Source of the DNA: Cyclobacteriaceae bacterium
GTDB taxonomy: Bacteria > Bacteroidota > Bacteroidia > Cytophagales > Cyclobacteriaceae
NCBI GenBank assembly: GCA_013140395.1
Contig: JABFSY010000255.1
Span: 1 to 8,161, forward strand
Direction: 5' to 3'
DNA: 8,161 nucleotides
Shown here: one piece after another, positions 1 to 6,660 of the stretch
How positions within the stretch are numbered: the stretch's first letter is position 1
How the letters are laid out: every line of letters begins with the position of its first letter
Translations under genes and position numbers: made by a program
Notes under the pieces: generated by a model
Told to the model about the DNA's origin: nothing
The model's input: the letters and a program-made list of their open reading frames with translations, nothing else
The model's database searches: none

Positions 1-579
1 CCAGTCCTGTGCACAGCCACAAATGTGAACAACAAAATTTCTTAACAATTCTTTTCCTTGTAAGGAATGGGTAACCTCAGGATGGAACTGGATGCCGTAT
101 AAATCAACGCCTCTCTTTTTGAAGGCTGCTACTTTTACAGACGAAGTGCTGGCGATGATATCAAATTCACTTCCCACAGAAGCAATTGTATCTGCATGAG
201 ACATCCATACCTGTGAATCAATGGATATCTCCTTCAATAGTGCATTGTGATGATCAACCGTAGAAAGTTTGGCCCTACCATATTCTCTAATTTGTGAGGG
301 TAAAACAGAGCCTCCCGTTTTTTGAGCGATCAATTGTGCTCCGTAGCAAACACCTAAAACCGGTAAGTTTCCAAAAAGACTCAAGTCTATGTCAGGTGAA
401 CCTTCATCCCTTACGGAACAAGGGCTCCCTGACAATATCACACCTTTAATGCTGGCACTAATTGCAGGGATATGATTAAATGGGTGGATTTCGCAATAGA
501 CATTTAGTTCCCGTACTCTTCGGGCTATTAGTTGTGTGTACTGTGATCCGAAATCAAGGATTAAAATATGATCTGCCAT
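1..579 (-). CDS. guaA: GMP synthase (glutamine-hydrolysing), N-terminal glutaminase part, truncated by the window edge
   Basis: GuaA makes GMP from XMP, ATP and glutamine in the cytoplasm, the last step of guanine nucleotide synthesis. The visible 193 codons start at an ATG (577-579) and stay open to base 1, so the ATP-pyrophosphatase and dimerisation domains lie outside; the family is usually about 510 residues. The protein opens with MADHILILDFGSQYTQLIAR, a GuaA hallmark. It is a class I glutamine amidotransferase domain: oxyanion-loop region SGSPCSV near residues 50-56, nucleophile Cys78 in GVCYGAQ, and catalytic His166 and Glu168 in FHPEVTHS. The triad is complete and no frame break is seen. 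It begins 37 nt downstream of the TPR gene on the same strand, so it may be the distal gene of a typA-TPR-guaA transcript. No convincing separate promoter is visible in that gap. The identification is firm; the operon membership is inference. Confidence 0.96.
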   Translation of the reverse strand, partial: MADHILILDFGSQYTQLIARRVRELNVYCEIHPFNHIPAISASIKGVILSGSPCSVRDEGSPDIDLSLFGNLPVLGVCYGAQLIAQKTGGSVLPSQIREYGRAKLSTVDHHNALLKEISIDSQVWMSHADTIASVGSEFDIIASTSSVKVAAFKKRGVDLYGIQFHPEVTHSLQGKELLRNFVVHICGCAQDW

Positions 580-616
580 GTGTAAAAATAGTAAACTGAC
601 TGCTATAGTAGTTGCG

Positions 617-1447
617 CTACTTAAAAATATCGTAACAACGCTCTTTTAGATAACCAGCTGCATCATCCTGACCGGCCTTGAACGCGCGTGCCAAAAGTCG
701 ACAGCCCTCCTTCTCGTTATTCAACTCAACCAAAACCATGCCTTTGTAAAACATGGCATTCGCATTCTCGGAATTTACTAATAAGGCAAGATTGAGGTAC
801 TCAAGGCTCTTAGCATATTTCTCAGTTTCCAGGCAAAAGGATCCGCCATACAGGTAGGCTGGTTCATAAGTGGCATCCAACTCAATCGACTTATTAATGG
901 CAATGAGTGCACTGTCTATATCATCTAATGAATAGTAAGCCAAGGCGAGGTTGGTCTCCAATTCAGGATCATCCGACTGACCTCTCACCACCAAAAAATC
1001 TGCCTTCGCCAATTGGTACTCGTTTTTCTGAAGAAACAACGATCCCCGCCATTTGACAAGTTCTAAATTATCCGGCTTCAGTTCAATGGCTTTTTGAATA
1101 CTCGCCAACTGTCCATCTGCATTATCCAACTCACGACAAATAAATGCGCGGAGCACATAGGCTTGCGCCACCTGAGGAAATTCCGGAAGAAATAGGTCAA
1201 GGTCCTTTAAAGCCTTTTCAAATTCGCCCGCGTAGTAGTAGGAAAACGCGCGCTTATATAAGGTTCGATAATCGTCTCGTTCTTTGAGCCCTCGTGTTGC
1301 GATTACCTTTGAATAGAGCTTTGCCGCTTCCTCGAATTGCTGTCTGTTCATCAACGTGTCCGCCTCGGTCTCCCATTGGGCATACTGTGCAAACACGGCA
1401 GAATGGAGCAAAAACAAAATGACCAAACTCAAATAGAGTCTGGTCAT
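617..1447 (-). CDS. Exported tetratricopeptide-repeat (TPR) protein
   Basis: No specific function is recognised; TPR arrays are protein-protein interaction scaffolds. I chose the ATG at 1445-1447 (276 residues) over the in-frame ATG 45 nt upstream. The internal Met begins a clean type I signal peptide: MTR, a hydrophobic run to about residue 16, then a VFA/Q cleavage site at residues 20/21. The longer start would bury this behind 15 residues. The mature part is almost entirely helical repeats, at about residues 23-52, 58-90, 93-126, 127-158, 162-193, 196-227 and 230-260. Examples of repeat signatures are EKALKDLDLFLPEFP, ASIQKAIELKPDN and ALIAINKSIELDATYEPAY. The C-terminus carries two Cys (about 249 and 271) in EGCRLLARAF and LKERCYDIF, a pattern common in secreted Bacteroidota TPR proteins. 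With no transmembrane segment after the signal, the periplasm is likely. It lies 51 nt downstream of typA and 37 nt upstream of guaA, probably in one transcript. Confidence 0.88.
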   Translation of the reverse strand: MTRLYLSLVILFLLHSAVFAQYAQWETEADTLMNRQQFEEAAKLYSKVIATRGLKERDDYRTLYKRAFSYYYAGEFEKALKDLDLFLPEFPQVAQAYVLRAFICRELDNADGQLASIQKAIELKPDNLELVKWRGSLFLQKNEYQLAKADFLVVRGQSDDPELETNLALAYYSLDDIDSALIAINKSIELDATYEPAYLYGGSFCLETEKYAKSLEYLNLALLVNSENANAMFYKGMVLVELNNEKEGCRLLARAFKAGQDDAAGYLKERCYDIFK

Positions 1448-1498
1448 ATTAAGGTTACCGACAAAAAGGGCCACTGAAGACACTTTATACAAATAAGG

Positions 1499-3322
1499 TT
1501 AAGCCGTCACCGTTGCCTTATTGGCATACCGTTTACGATCTGTTTCGTTCAAATAAATTTTTCTCAAGCGGATCGATTTTGGCGTTACCTCCACATACTC
1601 ATCTCCCTGAATGTATTCGAGCGCTTCTTCCAATGAAAATTTGGTTGCCGGGCGAATCGTCATTTTCTCTTCAGACCCAGTAGCACGCATATTTGTCAGC
1701 TTCTTCGTTTTGGTGATGTTAATCACTAAATCACCGCTACGATTGTTCTCACCTACCACCTGTCCTTCATAAACTGAATCACTTGGGTCAACGAAAAACT
1801 TTCCGCGATCTTGCAAGTTGTGCAAGCTATACGGAATGGCTTCTCCCTGTTCCATACAAATCAACGAGCCGTTTATCCTTCCTGGAATCTCTCCACGGTA
1901 AGGCTGGTACTCTTTGAAACGATGGGTAACCACGGCCTCGCCAGCAGTTACGTTTAATAAGTAGTTTCTTAATCCAATAATACCGCGGGCAGGCATAACA
2001 AATTTCAAAATCATCCGATCGCCCTTAGGGTCCATGTTAGTCATCTCTCCTTTGCGCTGCGACACGGTTTCAATGGCCTTACCAGCAACCGCCTCAGGCA
2101 AGTCAATTGTTAACTCCTCCATCGGCTCGCATTTCACACCGTCAATCTCCTTAAAGATTACTTGTGGCTGTCCAATTTGCAACTCATACCCTTCCCTTCT
2201 CATTGTTTCGATCAACACGGATAAGTGAAGAACGCCTCTACCGAAAACCAAGAAGCTATCAGCAGAACCAGTATCTCCTACCTTCAATGCTAAGTTTTTC
2301 TCTAGCTCTTTATCCAAGCGATCTTTAATGTGGCGGGAGGTAACGAACTTACCTTCCTTGCCATAAAATGGAGAGTTATTAATCGTGAAGAGCATACTCA
2401 TGGTCGGCTCATCAATTTTGATCGATTTCAATGCTTCTGGTTTTTCCAAATCGGAAACGGTATCTCCAATTTCAAAACCTTCCAAACCCACTAACGCGCA
2501 AATATCTCCCGCAATTACTTCATCTGCTTTCTTCTTGTCGAAGCCTTCAAAGACGTATACTTCTTTGATACGTGTTTTGACGATAGCGCCCGTATCGCGT
2601 TTTACCAAGGCTACGAACTGCCCTGCCTTCACGCTTCCACGCTGAATGCGACCAATAGCCACCCTCCCGATATAGGAAGAATACTCTAGTGACGTGATCA
2701 TTAACTGAGTAGGACCAACATCAACTTTTGGAGCTGGAATATATTTGATAACGCCTTCAATAAGGGCGGTGATATCAGTGGTTGGTTTCTTCCAATCATC
2801 ACTCATCCAACCTTGCTTAGCTGAACCATAGAAAGTTGGAAAATTAAGCTGCTCTTCTGTGGCATCTAAAGCAAACATCAAATCAAATACAGACTCATGA
2901 ACTTCATCAGGCGTACAGTTTTTCTTGTCTACTTTATTGACCACCACAATTGGTTTCAAACCCAATTGCAATGCTTTTTGTAATACAAAGCGAGTTTGAG
3001 GCATGGGCCCTTCAAAGGCATCTACCAGCAACAAACAGCCATCAGCCATGTTCAATACACGCTCAACTTCGCCACCAAAATCGCTGTGGCCGGGTGTATC
3101 GATTACATTGATCTTATAATCTTTGTAGCGAACGGAAACGTTCTTTGCAAGAATAGTGATACCGCGCTCGCGCTCCAAATCATTGCTGTCCATGATCAAT
3201 TCCCCTGGATTCTCATGATCCTTGAAAATATGACCTGCATGGAGCAGTTTATCAACTAAAGTTGTTTTTCCGTGGTCAACGTGGGCGATAATCGCAATAT
3301 TCCTGATTTTTTCAACATCCAT
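1499..3322 (-). CDS. typA: Ribosome-associated translational GTPase TypA/BipA
   Basis: TypA/BipA is an EF-G-like GTPase that binds the ribosome and, in studied bacteria, supports 50S subunit assembly and growth under stress such as cold. The 607 residues match the usual family length. The GTPase motifs are complete: G1 AHVDHGKT (13-20), G2 RGIT (53-56), G3 DTPGHSDF (75-82), G4 NKVD (129-132) and G5 SAK (167-169). A beta-barrel domain II follows around 205-290 ([20 protein letters not shown]), then an EF-G domain III/V-like part to about residue 475. The TypA-specific C-terminal domain follows, with [20 protein letters not shown] and a tail containing [20 protein letters not shown] domain IV is absent, which separates it from EF-G and LepA. 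The start is the first Met, just before the GTPase core. A -7 promoter box lies about 40 nt upstream. It is the first gene of a likely typA-TPR-guaA unit. Confidence 0.97.
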   Translation of the reverse strand: MDVEKIRNIAIIAHVDHGKTTLVDKLLHAGHIFKDHENPGELIMDSNDLERERGITILAKNVSVRYKDYKINVIDTPGHSDFGGEVERVLNMADGCLLLVDAFEGPMPQTRFVLQKALQLGLKPIVVVNKVDKKNCTPDEVHESVFDLMFALDATEEQLNFPTFYGSAKQGWMSDDWKKPTTDITALIEGVIKYIPAPKVDVGPTQLMITSLEYSSYIGRVAIGRIQRGSVKAGQFVALVKRDTGAIVKTRIKEVYVFEGFDKKKADEVIAGDICALVGLEGFEIGDTVSDLEKPEALKSIKIDEPTMSMLFTINNSPFYGKEGKFVTSRHIKDRLDKELEKNLALKVGDTGSADSFLVFGRGVLHLSVLIETMRREGYELQIGQPQVIFKEIDGVKCEPMEELTIDLPEAVAGKAIETVSQRKGEMTNMDPKGDRMILKFVMPARGIIGLRNYLLNVTAGEAVVTHRFKEYQPYRGEIPGRINGSLICMEQGEAIPYSLHNLQDRGKFFVDPSDSVYEGQVVGENNRSGDLVINITKTKKLTNMRATGSEEKMTIRPATKFSLEEALEYIQGDEYVEVTPKSIRLRKIYLNETDRKRYANKATVTA

Positions 3323-3360
3323 AAATGGCCTATTCTAGTGGTTTTTCTGAATTAAGGCCG

Positions 3361-3368
3361 CAAAGATA
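3361..3368 (-). promoter_or_regulatory. Possible -7 promoter box for typA (TATCTTTG)
   Basis: Read on the minus strand this is TATCTTTG, an exact match to the Bacteroidota -7 consensus TAnnTTTG, followed by CGGCC. Transcription would start about 6-8 nt downstream, giving a leader of roughly 30 nt before the typA ATG at 3322. No TTG sits 17-23 nt upstream; the nearest is at 12 nt. The -33 element is therefore weak or missing, and the call rests on the -7 box and its position. Confidence 0.42.
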
Positions 3369-3439
3369 GGCTTTAATCGCCAAAGTAGCGAGTCACGCTG
3401 ATCAAAAGAAAATTTGGCCAAATTACTACTCTGAGAGCC

Positions 3440-4336
3440 TTATACTTTCTTGAAGCGCAGGAAAGTACCCATCGGCAAATCATTGCCCTTTTTGGGATGC
3501 AAAACAAACTCTCCAAACTCAGGATCGATATCTTTAAAATTGCTTTTGGCAACGTTCAGGCCTACAATAGACGAAAGTCCCACCGCATACATCGACAAGA
3601 TGAAAAACGAGTTCTTCTCTTCGAGCAGTTCACTACTTAGTGAAACTAGTTCGTTCAATTTTTCTTCCAGTGTCCACTTCTCTCCATCAGGACCGCGTCC
3701 ATAGGGCGGAGGATCCATTATAATACCATTGTACTTTTTCCCACGCTTCGCTTCGCGCTTTACAAACTTGAGAGCATCTTCATGCACCCAACGAATGTTA
3801 TCTAAGCTGTTCATCTGCATGTTTTGATTGGCCCAATTCAATCCGGGTCGTGAAGCATCTACGTGTGTCACATCAGCCCCTGCCGCTTTGGCTACCACGG
3901 ATGCTGCACCAGTATAAGCAAACAAATTCAAGACCTTAGGACTTGCTAGACTCCAACTTGAAATGGCATCGTAAATAAAATTCCAGTTGGCTCCTTGCTC
4001 CGGGAAAAGTCCAACATGTCCAAAGTTGGTCAATGCCAAACGAAGCGAAAGTAAAAGCTTGTTGTATCCATACTTGATCTCCCAACTATCGGGCATGGTC
4101 TTATACTTCTTCCATCCGCCTTTTATATCGTCTCCAAAGCGAAAGTTATCCTTTTGCTCACGATTAAAATGAGCAGTAGCCAATCGTTTCCATTCGTCTT
4201 GCGAAAGAGAACTATTCCAAATAGCTTGAGGTTCTGGCCGAATAAGGTGATAAGCACCAAAGCGCTCTAACTTTTCAAAATTGCCTGAGTCAATCAGTTC
4301 GTAATCAATCCAGGTAGAAGGGCTTATGATGTTCAT
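3440..4336 (-). CDS. Class I SAM-dependent methyltransferase, RlmI/RlmK-like (probable rRNA methyltransferase)
   Basis: The 298-residue protein has a Rossmann-fold SAM-dependent methyltransferase domain. Motif I is LNLFAYTGAAS (136-146). The acidic ribose-binding residue is probably Asp160 in THVDAS. Motif IV is MDPPPYGRG (207-215), of the DPP(P/F/Y) type seen in nucleic-acid base methyltransferases. Ahead of it, GLFPEQGANW (109-118) resembles the segment before the SAM domain in the RlmI/COG1092 group. The N-terminal 100 residues contain a short compact region (DYELIDSGNFEKLERFGAYH) rather than a recognisable PUA domain, so the protein is shorter than E. coli RlmI (about 400 residues) and its target base cannot be assigned. 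rRNA is the likeliest substrate by family (inference). It is divergent from a SpoU-family RNA methyltransferase, 140 nt away, and lies upstream of typA on the same strand with a 117-nt gap. The first Met fits the family N-terminus. Confidence 0.85.
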   Translation of the reverse strand: MNIISPSTWIDYELIDSGNFEKLERFGAYHLIRPEPQAIWNSSLSQDEWKRLATAHFNREQKDNFRFGDDIKGGWKKYKTMPDSWEIKYGYNKLLLSLRLALTNFGHVGLFPEQGANWNFIYDAISSWSLASPKVLNLFAYTGAASVVAKAAGADVTHVDASRPGLNWANQNMQMNSLDNIRWVHEDALKFVKREAKRGKKYNGIIMDPPPYGRGPDGEKWTLEEKLNELVSLSSELLEEKNSFFILSMYAVGLSSIVGLNVAKSNFKDIDPEFGEFVLHPKKGNDLPMGTFLRFKKV

Positions 4337-4340
4337 GGCG

Positions 4341-4370
4341 TAAAGATAAGTTCAAGAATCAAGATTCAAA
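4341..4370 (-). promoter_or_regulatory. Possible promoter of the minus-strand methyltransferase, nearly leaderless
   Basis: On the minus strand, TTTG (4367-4370) is followed by an 18-nt spacer and then TATCTTTA (4341-4348). This fits the Bacteroidota TTG-N(17-23)-TAnnTTTG layout except for the last base of the -7 box. Only CGCC separates the box from the ATG at 4336, so transcription would begin at or very near the start codon. The -33 element falls inside the AT-rich heptamer repeat, where TTTG-like words are frequent by chance, so confidence is low. Confidence 0.28.
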
Positions 4371-4440
4371 GTCTTACAATTCAAGATTCAAGATTCAAAG
4401 TTCAAGGCCCAAGAAAAGAGTTTAAAGTTGCGGCTTTGAA
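4351..4440. repeat. Degenerate heptanucleotide (7-bp period) tandem repeat
   Basis: The sequence can be cut into 7-mers around the unit TTCAAGA/TTCAAAG. TTCAAGA, ATCAAGA and TTCAAAG lie at 4351-4371, an 8-nt irregular unit follows, and TTCAAGA, TTCAAGA, TTCAAAG and TTCAAGG lie at 4380-4407. After that the units decay (CCCAAGA, TTTAAAG, TTTGAAG). The blocks 4351-4372 and 4380-4401 differ at one base in 22. The repeat occupies most of the 140-nt gap between the two divergent methyltransferase genes. A related 7-bp period reappears at 5288-5351. Confidence 0.7.
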
Positions 4441-4469
4441 GCATTTTGAATTTTGAATGACTAATTTTG
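4435..4469 (+). promoter_or_regulatory. Possible promoter of the SpoU-family methyltransferase gene
   Basis: TAATTTTG (4462-4469) matches the Bacteroidota -7 consensus TAnnTTTG exactly. A TTTG at 4435-4438 lies 23 nt upstream, at the long end of the accepted spacer range. Only 7 nt (ACTCGAA) separate the -7 box from the ATG at 4477, so the transcript would have a very short leader or none. The surroundings are rich in TTTGAA words, which raises the chance of a false match. Confidence 0.35.
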
Positions 4470-4476
4470 ACTCGAA

Positions 4477-5274
4477 ATGCATTTCAAAATCACCAGCACG
4501 CAAAATCCGAAAGTAAAGAGCCTGCTTGCGTTAGAAAAGCCTCGCGAGCGAAGAAAACAACAACTCTTTATCATTGAAGGGAAAAGAGAAATTGCATTGG
4601 CCCTGGAAGCCGGTTATAGAATTGGCAATCTATTTTTCTGCGATGAAATCGTGCGCGAGAAAGAATTGGCTGAACTTCCATTAGAAGACAAACTACTCAT
4701 ACCCGTTTCAAAGGAAGTGTTTGACAAAATTGCCATTCGTGAAAGTACTGGTGGAATATTGGCAGTTGCTGAACAGAAGACGCATCGATTAGCCGAAATA
4801 AAATTAAGAAAGAATCCATTGATCTTGATTTTAGAAGGCGTAGAGAAACCCGGCAACCTGGGTGCTGTTTTAAGAACGGCCGATGCTGCGGCCGTAGATG
4901 CCGTAATCATCTGCGATCCGCAAACAGATTTTTACAATCCTAATGTGATTCGATCTAGTGTGGGTTGTGTCTTTACCAATCAACTGGCCGCGGCTTCATC
5001 AGAGGAAACTATCGAATGGCTACTCAAAAACAATATCTCTATTTTTTGTACCTACCTGAAAGCTTCTAAGCCCTATCATCAAACTGATTTTACGCAACCG
5101 TCAGCCATTGTCATGGGGACAGAAGCAACAGGTTTATCAGCTGTTTGGGTAAAGAATTCAAAAGCAAACATCATCATCCCAATGCTGGGCAAAATTGATA
5201 GCATGAATGTTTCCAATGCTGCTGCGGTCGTAGTTTACGAAGCGATGAGACAAAGAGAATTCAAAATAAGTTGA
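4477..5274 (+). CDS. SpoU/TrmH-family RNA 2'-O-ribose methyltransferase
   Basis: SPOUT-class enzymes of this family transfer methyl groups from SAM to ribose 2'-hydroxyls in rRNA or tRNA. The 265 residues have two parts. Residues 5-100 form an N-terminal substrate-binding domain (ITSTQNPKVKSLLALEKPRE, then FIIEGKREIALALEAG and IAIRESTGGILAVAE). Residues 115-260 form the SpoU catalytic domain with its deep trefoil knot. Motif 1 is EGVEKPGNLGAVLRTADA (120-137), with conserved Asn127 and catalytic Arg133. Motif 2 is MGTEATGLS (213-221). Motif 3 is IPMLGKIDSMNVSNAAAV (234-251), with Ser242 and Asn244. All three motifs are intact and the length is typical. The layout resembles RlmB or TsnR-type enzymes, but the target nucleotide cannot be read from sequence, so no symbol is given. 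It is the only plus-strand gene here, divergent from the RlmI-like gene and convergent with the amidohydrolase cluster. Confidence 0.93.
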   Translation: MHFKITSTQNPKVKSLLALEKPRERRKQQLFIIEGKREIALALEAGYRIGNLFFCDEIVREKELAELPLEDKLLIPVSKEVFDKIAIRESTGGILAVAEQKTHRLAEIKLRKNPLILILEGVEKPGNLGAVLRTADAAAVDAVIICDPQTDFYNPNVIRSSVGCVFTNQLAAASSEETIEWLLKNNISIFCTYLKASKPYHQTDFTQPSAIVMGTEATGLSAVWVKNSKANIIIPMLGKIDSMNVSNAAAVVVYEAMRQREFKIS

Positions 5275-5287
5275 AAGGCCGGAATGT

Positions 5288-5351
5288 AAAAGTTGAACGC
5301 TTAAAGTCGAAAGCTCGTGTTGAGTACACATCAAACTTTCAACTTTAAACT
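5288..5351. repeat. Second patch of heptamer-period repeat, in inverted arrangement
   Basis: The left part reads as 7-mers AAAAGTT, GAACGCT, TAAAGTC, GAAAGCT (5288-5315). The right part reads TCAAACT, TTCAACT, TTAAACT (5331-5351), roughly the reverse complement of the left. The unit (AGTTGAA/TTCAACT) is related in composition and period to the one at 4351-4440. The inverted arrangement produces the hairpin annotated at 5301-5348. Confidence 0.55.
5301..5348. terminator. Hairpin between convergent genes, possible bidirectional terminator
   Basis: A 13-nt left arm (TTAAAGTCGAAAG, 5301-5313) and right arm (CTTTCAACTTTAA, 5336-5348) pair with one exception, which is a G-U wobble in the minus-strand transcript and a C-A mismatch in the plus. 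The 22-nt loop can form a further 4-bp stem, GTGT (5317-5320) with ACAC (5326-5329). It sits 26 nt past the SpoU-family stop and 6 nt past the amidohydrolase stop on the other strand. The stem is AT-rich and no clean U-tract follows on either strand, so a classical Rho-independent terminator is not certain. Confidence 0.4.
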
Positions 5352-5354
5352 AAT

Positions 5355-6659
5355 TTACTTCTTTACCCCAGGCTCGCGCTTTAGGAATTCATTGTATAAC
5401 TCAGTTTGACGGCTTACCATCGGCATACTCCAGCCTTCAATAAATACATGAGATACCTGAGTCTTCGTTTCAAACGGGTCGCCATTGCAAATGAATAGCG
5501 TAGCGCTCTTCCCCACTTCTATTGATCCTAATTTGCTGGCCACTCCAAATAATTCTGCCGGAATAATTGTAACGGCTTTCAACGCATCTTCTTTATTCAT
5601 ACCATACGCTACAGCAAAGCCGGCATGGTAGGGTAAGTTGCGATAGTTGTTGTTATTGCTCTCCGACTTGATAGCGACTTTCACTCCTGCTTTCTTTAGT
5701 AAACCAGGATTGGCATATGCTTTATCATAGCGATCATAATCACGTGTAGGTAATTCTAAAACTCCGCCAGTAATTACTGGAATACCAGACTTAGCGATTT
5801 CATCAGCCACTCTCCAACCCTCAGCAACGCCCGTTAAAATTGACTTCTTCACTTTCTTTTCTTTCAACCATTTCAAAGCAGCCTGAATATCTTTAGAGGC
5901 ATTTACTTCCACCAACAATGTTTGCTCGCCACGCAGGACGGGAATTAACGCTTGTAGTTCAGGATAGTAACCGGCTTTTCCTTTTGTCGCAGAATCAAGC
6001 TTTTGATATTGAGTGGCTTTTTCCCAAACATCGTTCAAACTTGCTAGCGCCTTGTCTGAAGCCTTCTTTATTTCTTCATCTGTTCTTCGGTCAAAAAAAC
6101 CTCTCCGCCCAGTGTTTGGAAAATTCAAAACAATACCCTCAAACCCGGCAAACATTTGGTCGGGTGTATAACCATGTAGATTGATCAAAGCAGCAGTTCC
6201 TGACAACATCCCACCAGTGGGAATAGACAGTGCTGTAGTTACACCACTCACCCTCGTAACAGGAATAGCGCTTGCATTTGGGTTCACTGCAGTCAACGCT
6301 TTCATCTGCGGAATCACTTCTCCGATTTCATTGAAGTCGGTGGTCCGAGCGACCGAACTGATTTCACTCAAGCCAAGATTCGTTCCCGCATCAATCATAC
6401 CCGGGTAGATGAATTGCCCTTTGCAGTCAATAGTTTCTGTGCCTGATGGAATTGATACGTTGGCACCCACTGCAGCAATTTTTCCATCAACTATCAAAAC
6501 AATGCCATTTTGAATTGTGCCTTTCGTAACGGTTTCAATCGTTGCGTTGGTCAACGCCACATTTCCATATTTACCTTTAGGGCTTTGCGCCTCAACGCGC
6601 AACACTACTATACAGACGATCGCTGTTAGTAAACCCATTATTGTTTGTAATCCTTTCAT
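5355..6659 (-). CDS. Exported amidohydrolase-fold protein lacking the metal-binding residues (probable pseudoenzyme)
   Basis: The ATG at 6657-6659 (434 residues) is chosen because it starts a signal peptide: MKG, a hydrophobic core (about 6-20), then a cleavage site at VEA/Q (24/25). It also lies 1 nt after the upstream stop codon, suggesting translational coupling. An upstream in-frame ATG would overlap the neighbour by over 100 nt. The fold is recognisable: an N-terminal strand region with NVALTNATIETVTKGTIQNG and IVDGKIAAVGANV, then GQFIYPGMIDAG at the start of the barrel, and a C-terminal closing segment IIPAELFGVASKLGSIEVGK and ATLFICNGDPF. The catalytic site is not: the usual HxH after GMID reads Gly92-Thr-Asn94. 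Aligned with the neighbouring enzyme, the barrel histidines become Glu251/Asn253 and Gly277, and the C-terminal metal Asp becomes Glu333. The reading frame is intact, so this is not a decayed pseudogene. A structural or regulatory partner of the upstream enzyme, or a metal-free activity, is possible (inference). Confidence 0.87.
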   Translation of the reverse strand: MKGLQTIMGLLTAIVCIVVLRVEAQSPKGKYGNVALTNATIETVTKGTIQNGIVLIVDGKIAAVGANVSIPSGTETIDCKGQFIYPGMIDAGTNLGLSEISSVARTTDFNEIGEVIPQMKALTAVNPNASAIPVTRVSGVTTALSIPTGGMLSGTAALINLHGYTPDQMFAGFEGIVLNFPNTGRRGFFDRRTDEEIKKASDKALASLNDVWEKATQYQKLDSATKGKAGYYPELQALIPVLRGEQTLLVEVNASKDIQAALKWLKEKKVKKSILTGVAEGWRVADEIAKSGIPVITGGVLELPTRDYDRYDKAYANPGLLKKAGVKVAIKSESNNNNYRNLPYHAGFAVAYGMNKEDALKAVTIIPAELFGVASKLGSIEVGKSATLFICNGDPFETKTQVSHVFIEGWSMPMVSRQTELYNEFLKREPGVKK

Positions 6660-6660
6660 C

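Noticed and set aside
1448..1492. Start at 1492 for the TPR protein
   Set aside because: It adds 15 residues before a well-formed signal peptide; the internal Met gives a standard exported protein.
2034..3259. Plus-strand reading frames opposite typA (2034-2228, 2385-2645, 2996-3259)
   Set aside because: They lie wholly inside a strongly conserved gene on the other strand, have no recognisable domains and have no leader signals.
4351..4407. CRISPR array suggested by the short direct repeats
   Set aside because: The units are 7 nt and contiguous with no unique spacers, and there are no cas genes nearby; this is a degenerate tandem repeat.
5918..6408. Plus-strand reading frames inside the second amidohydrolase
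   Set aside because: They are antisense to an intact coding sequence and show no domain or promoter evidence.
5355..6659. The ligand-less amidohydrolase as a decaying pseudogene
   Set aside because: There are no internal stops or frameshifts, the signal peptide and C-terminal motifs are intact, and the length is close to normal.
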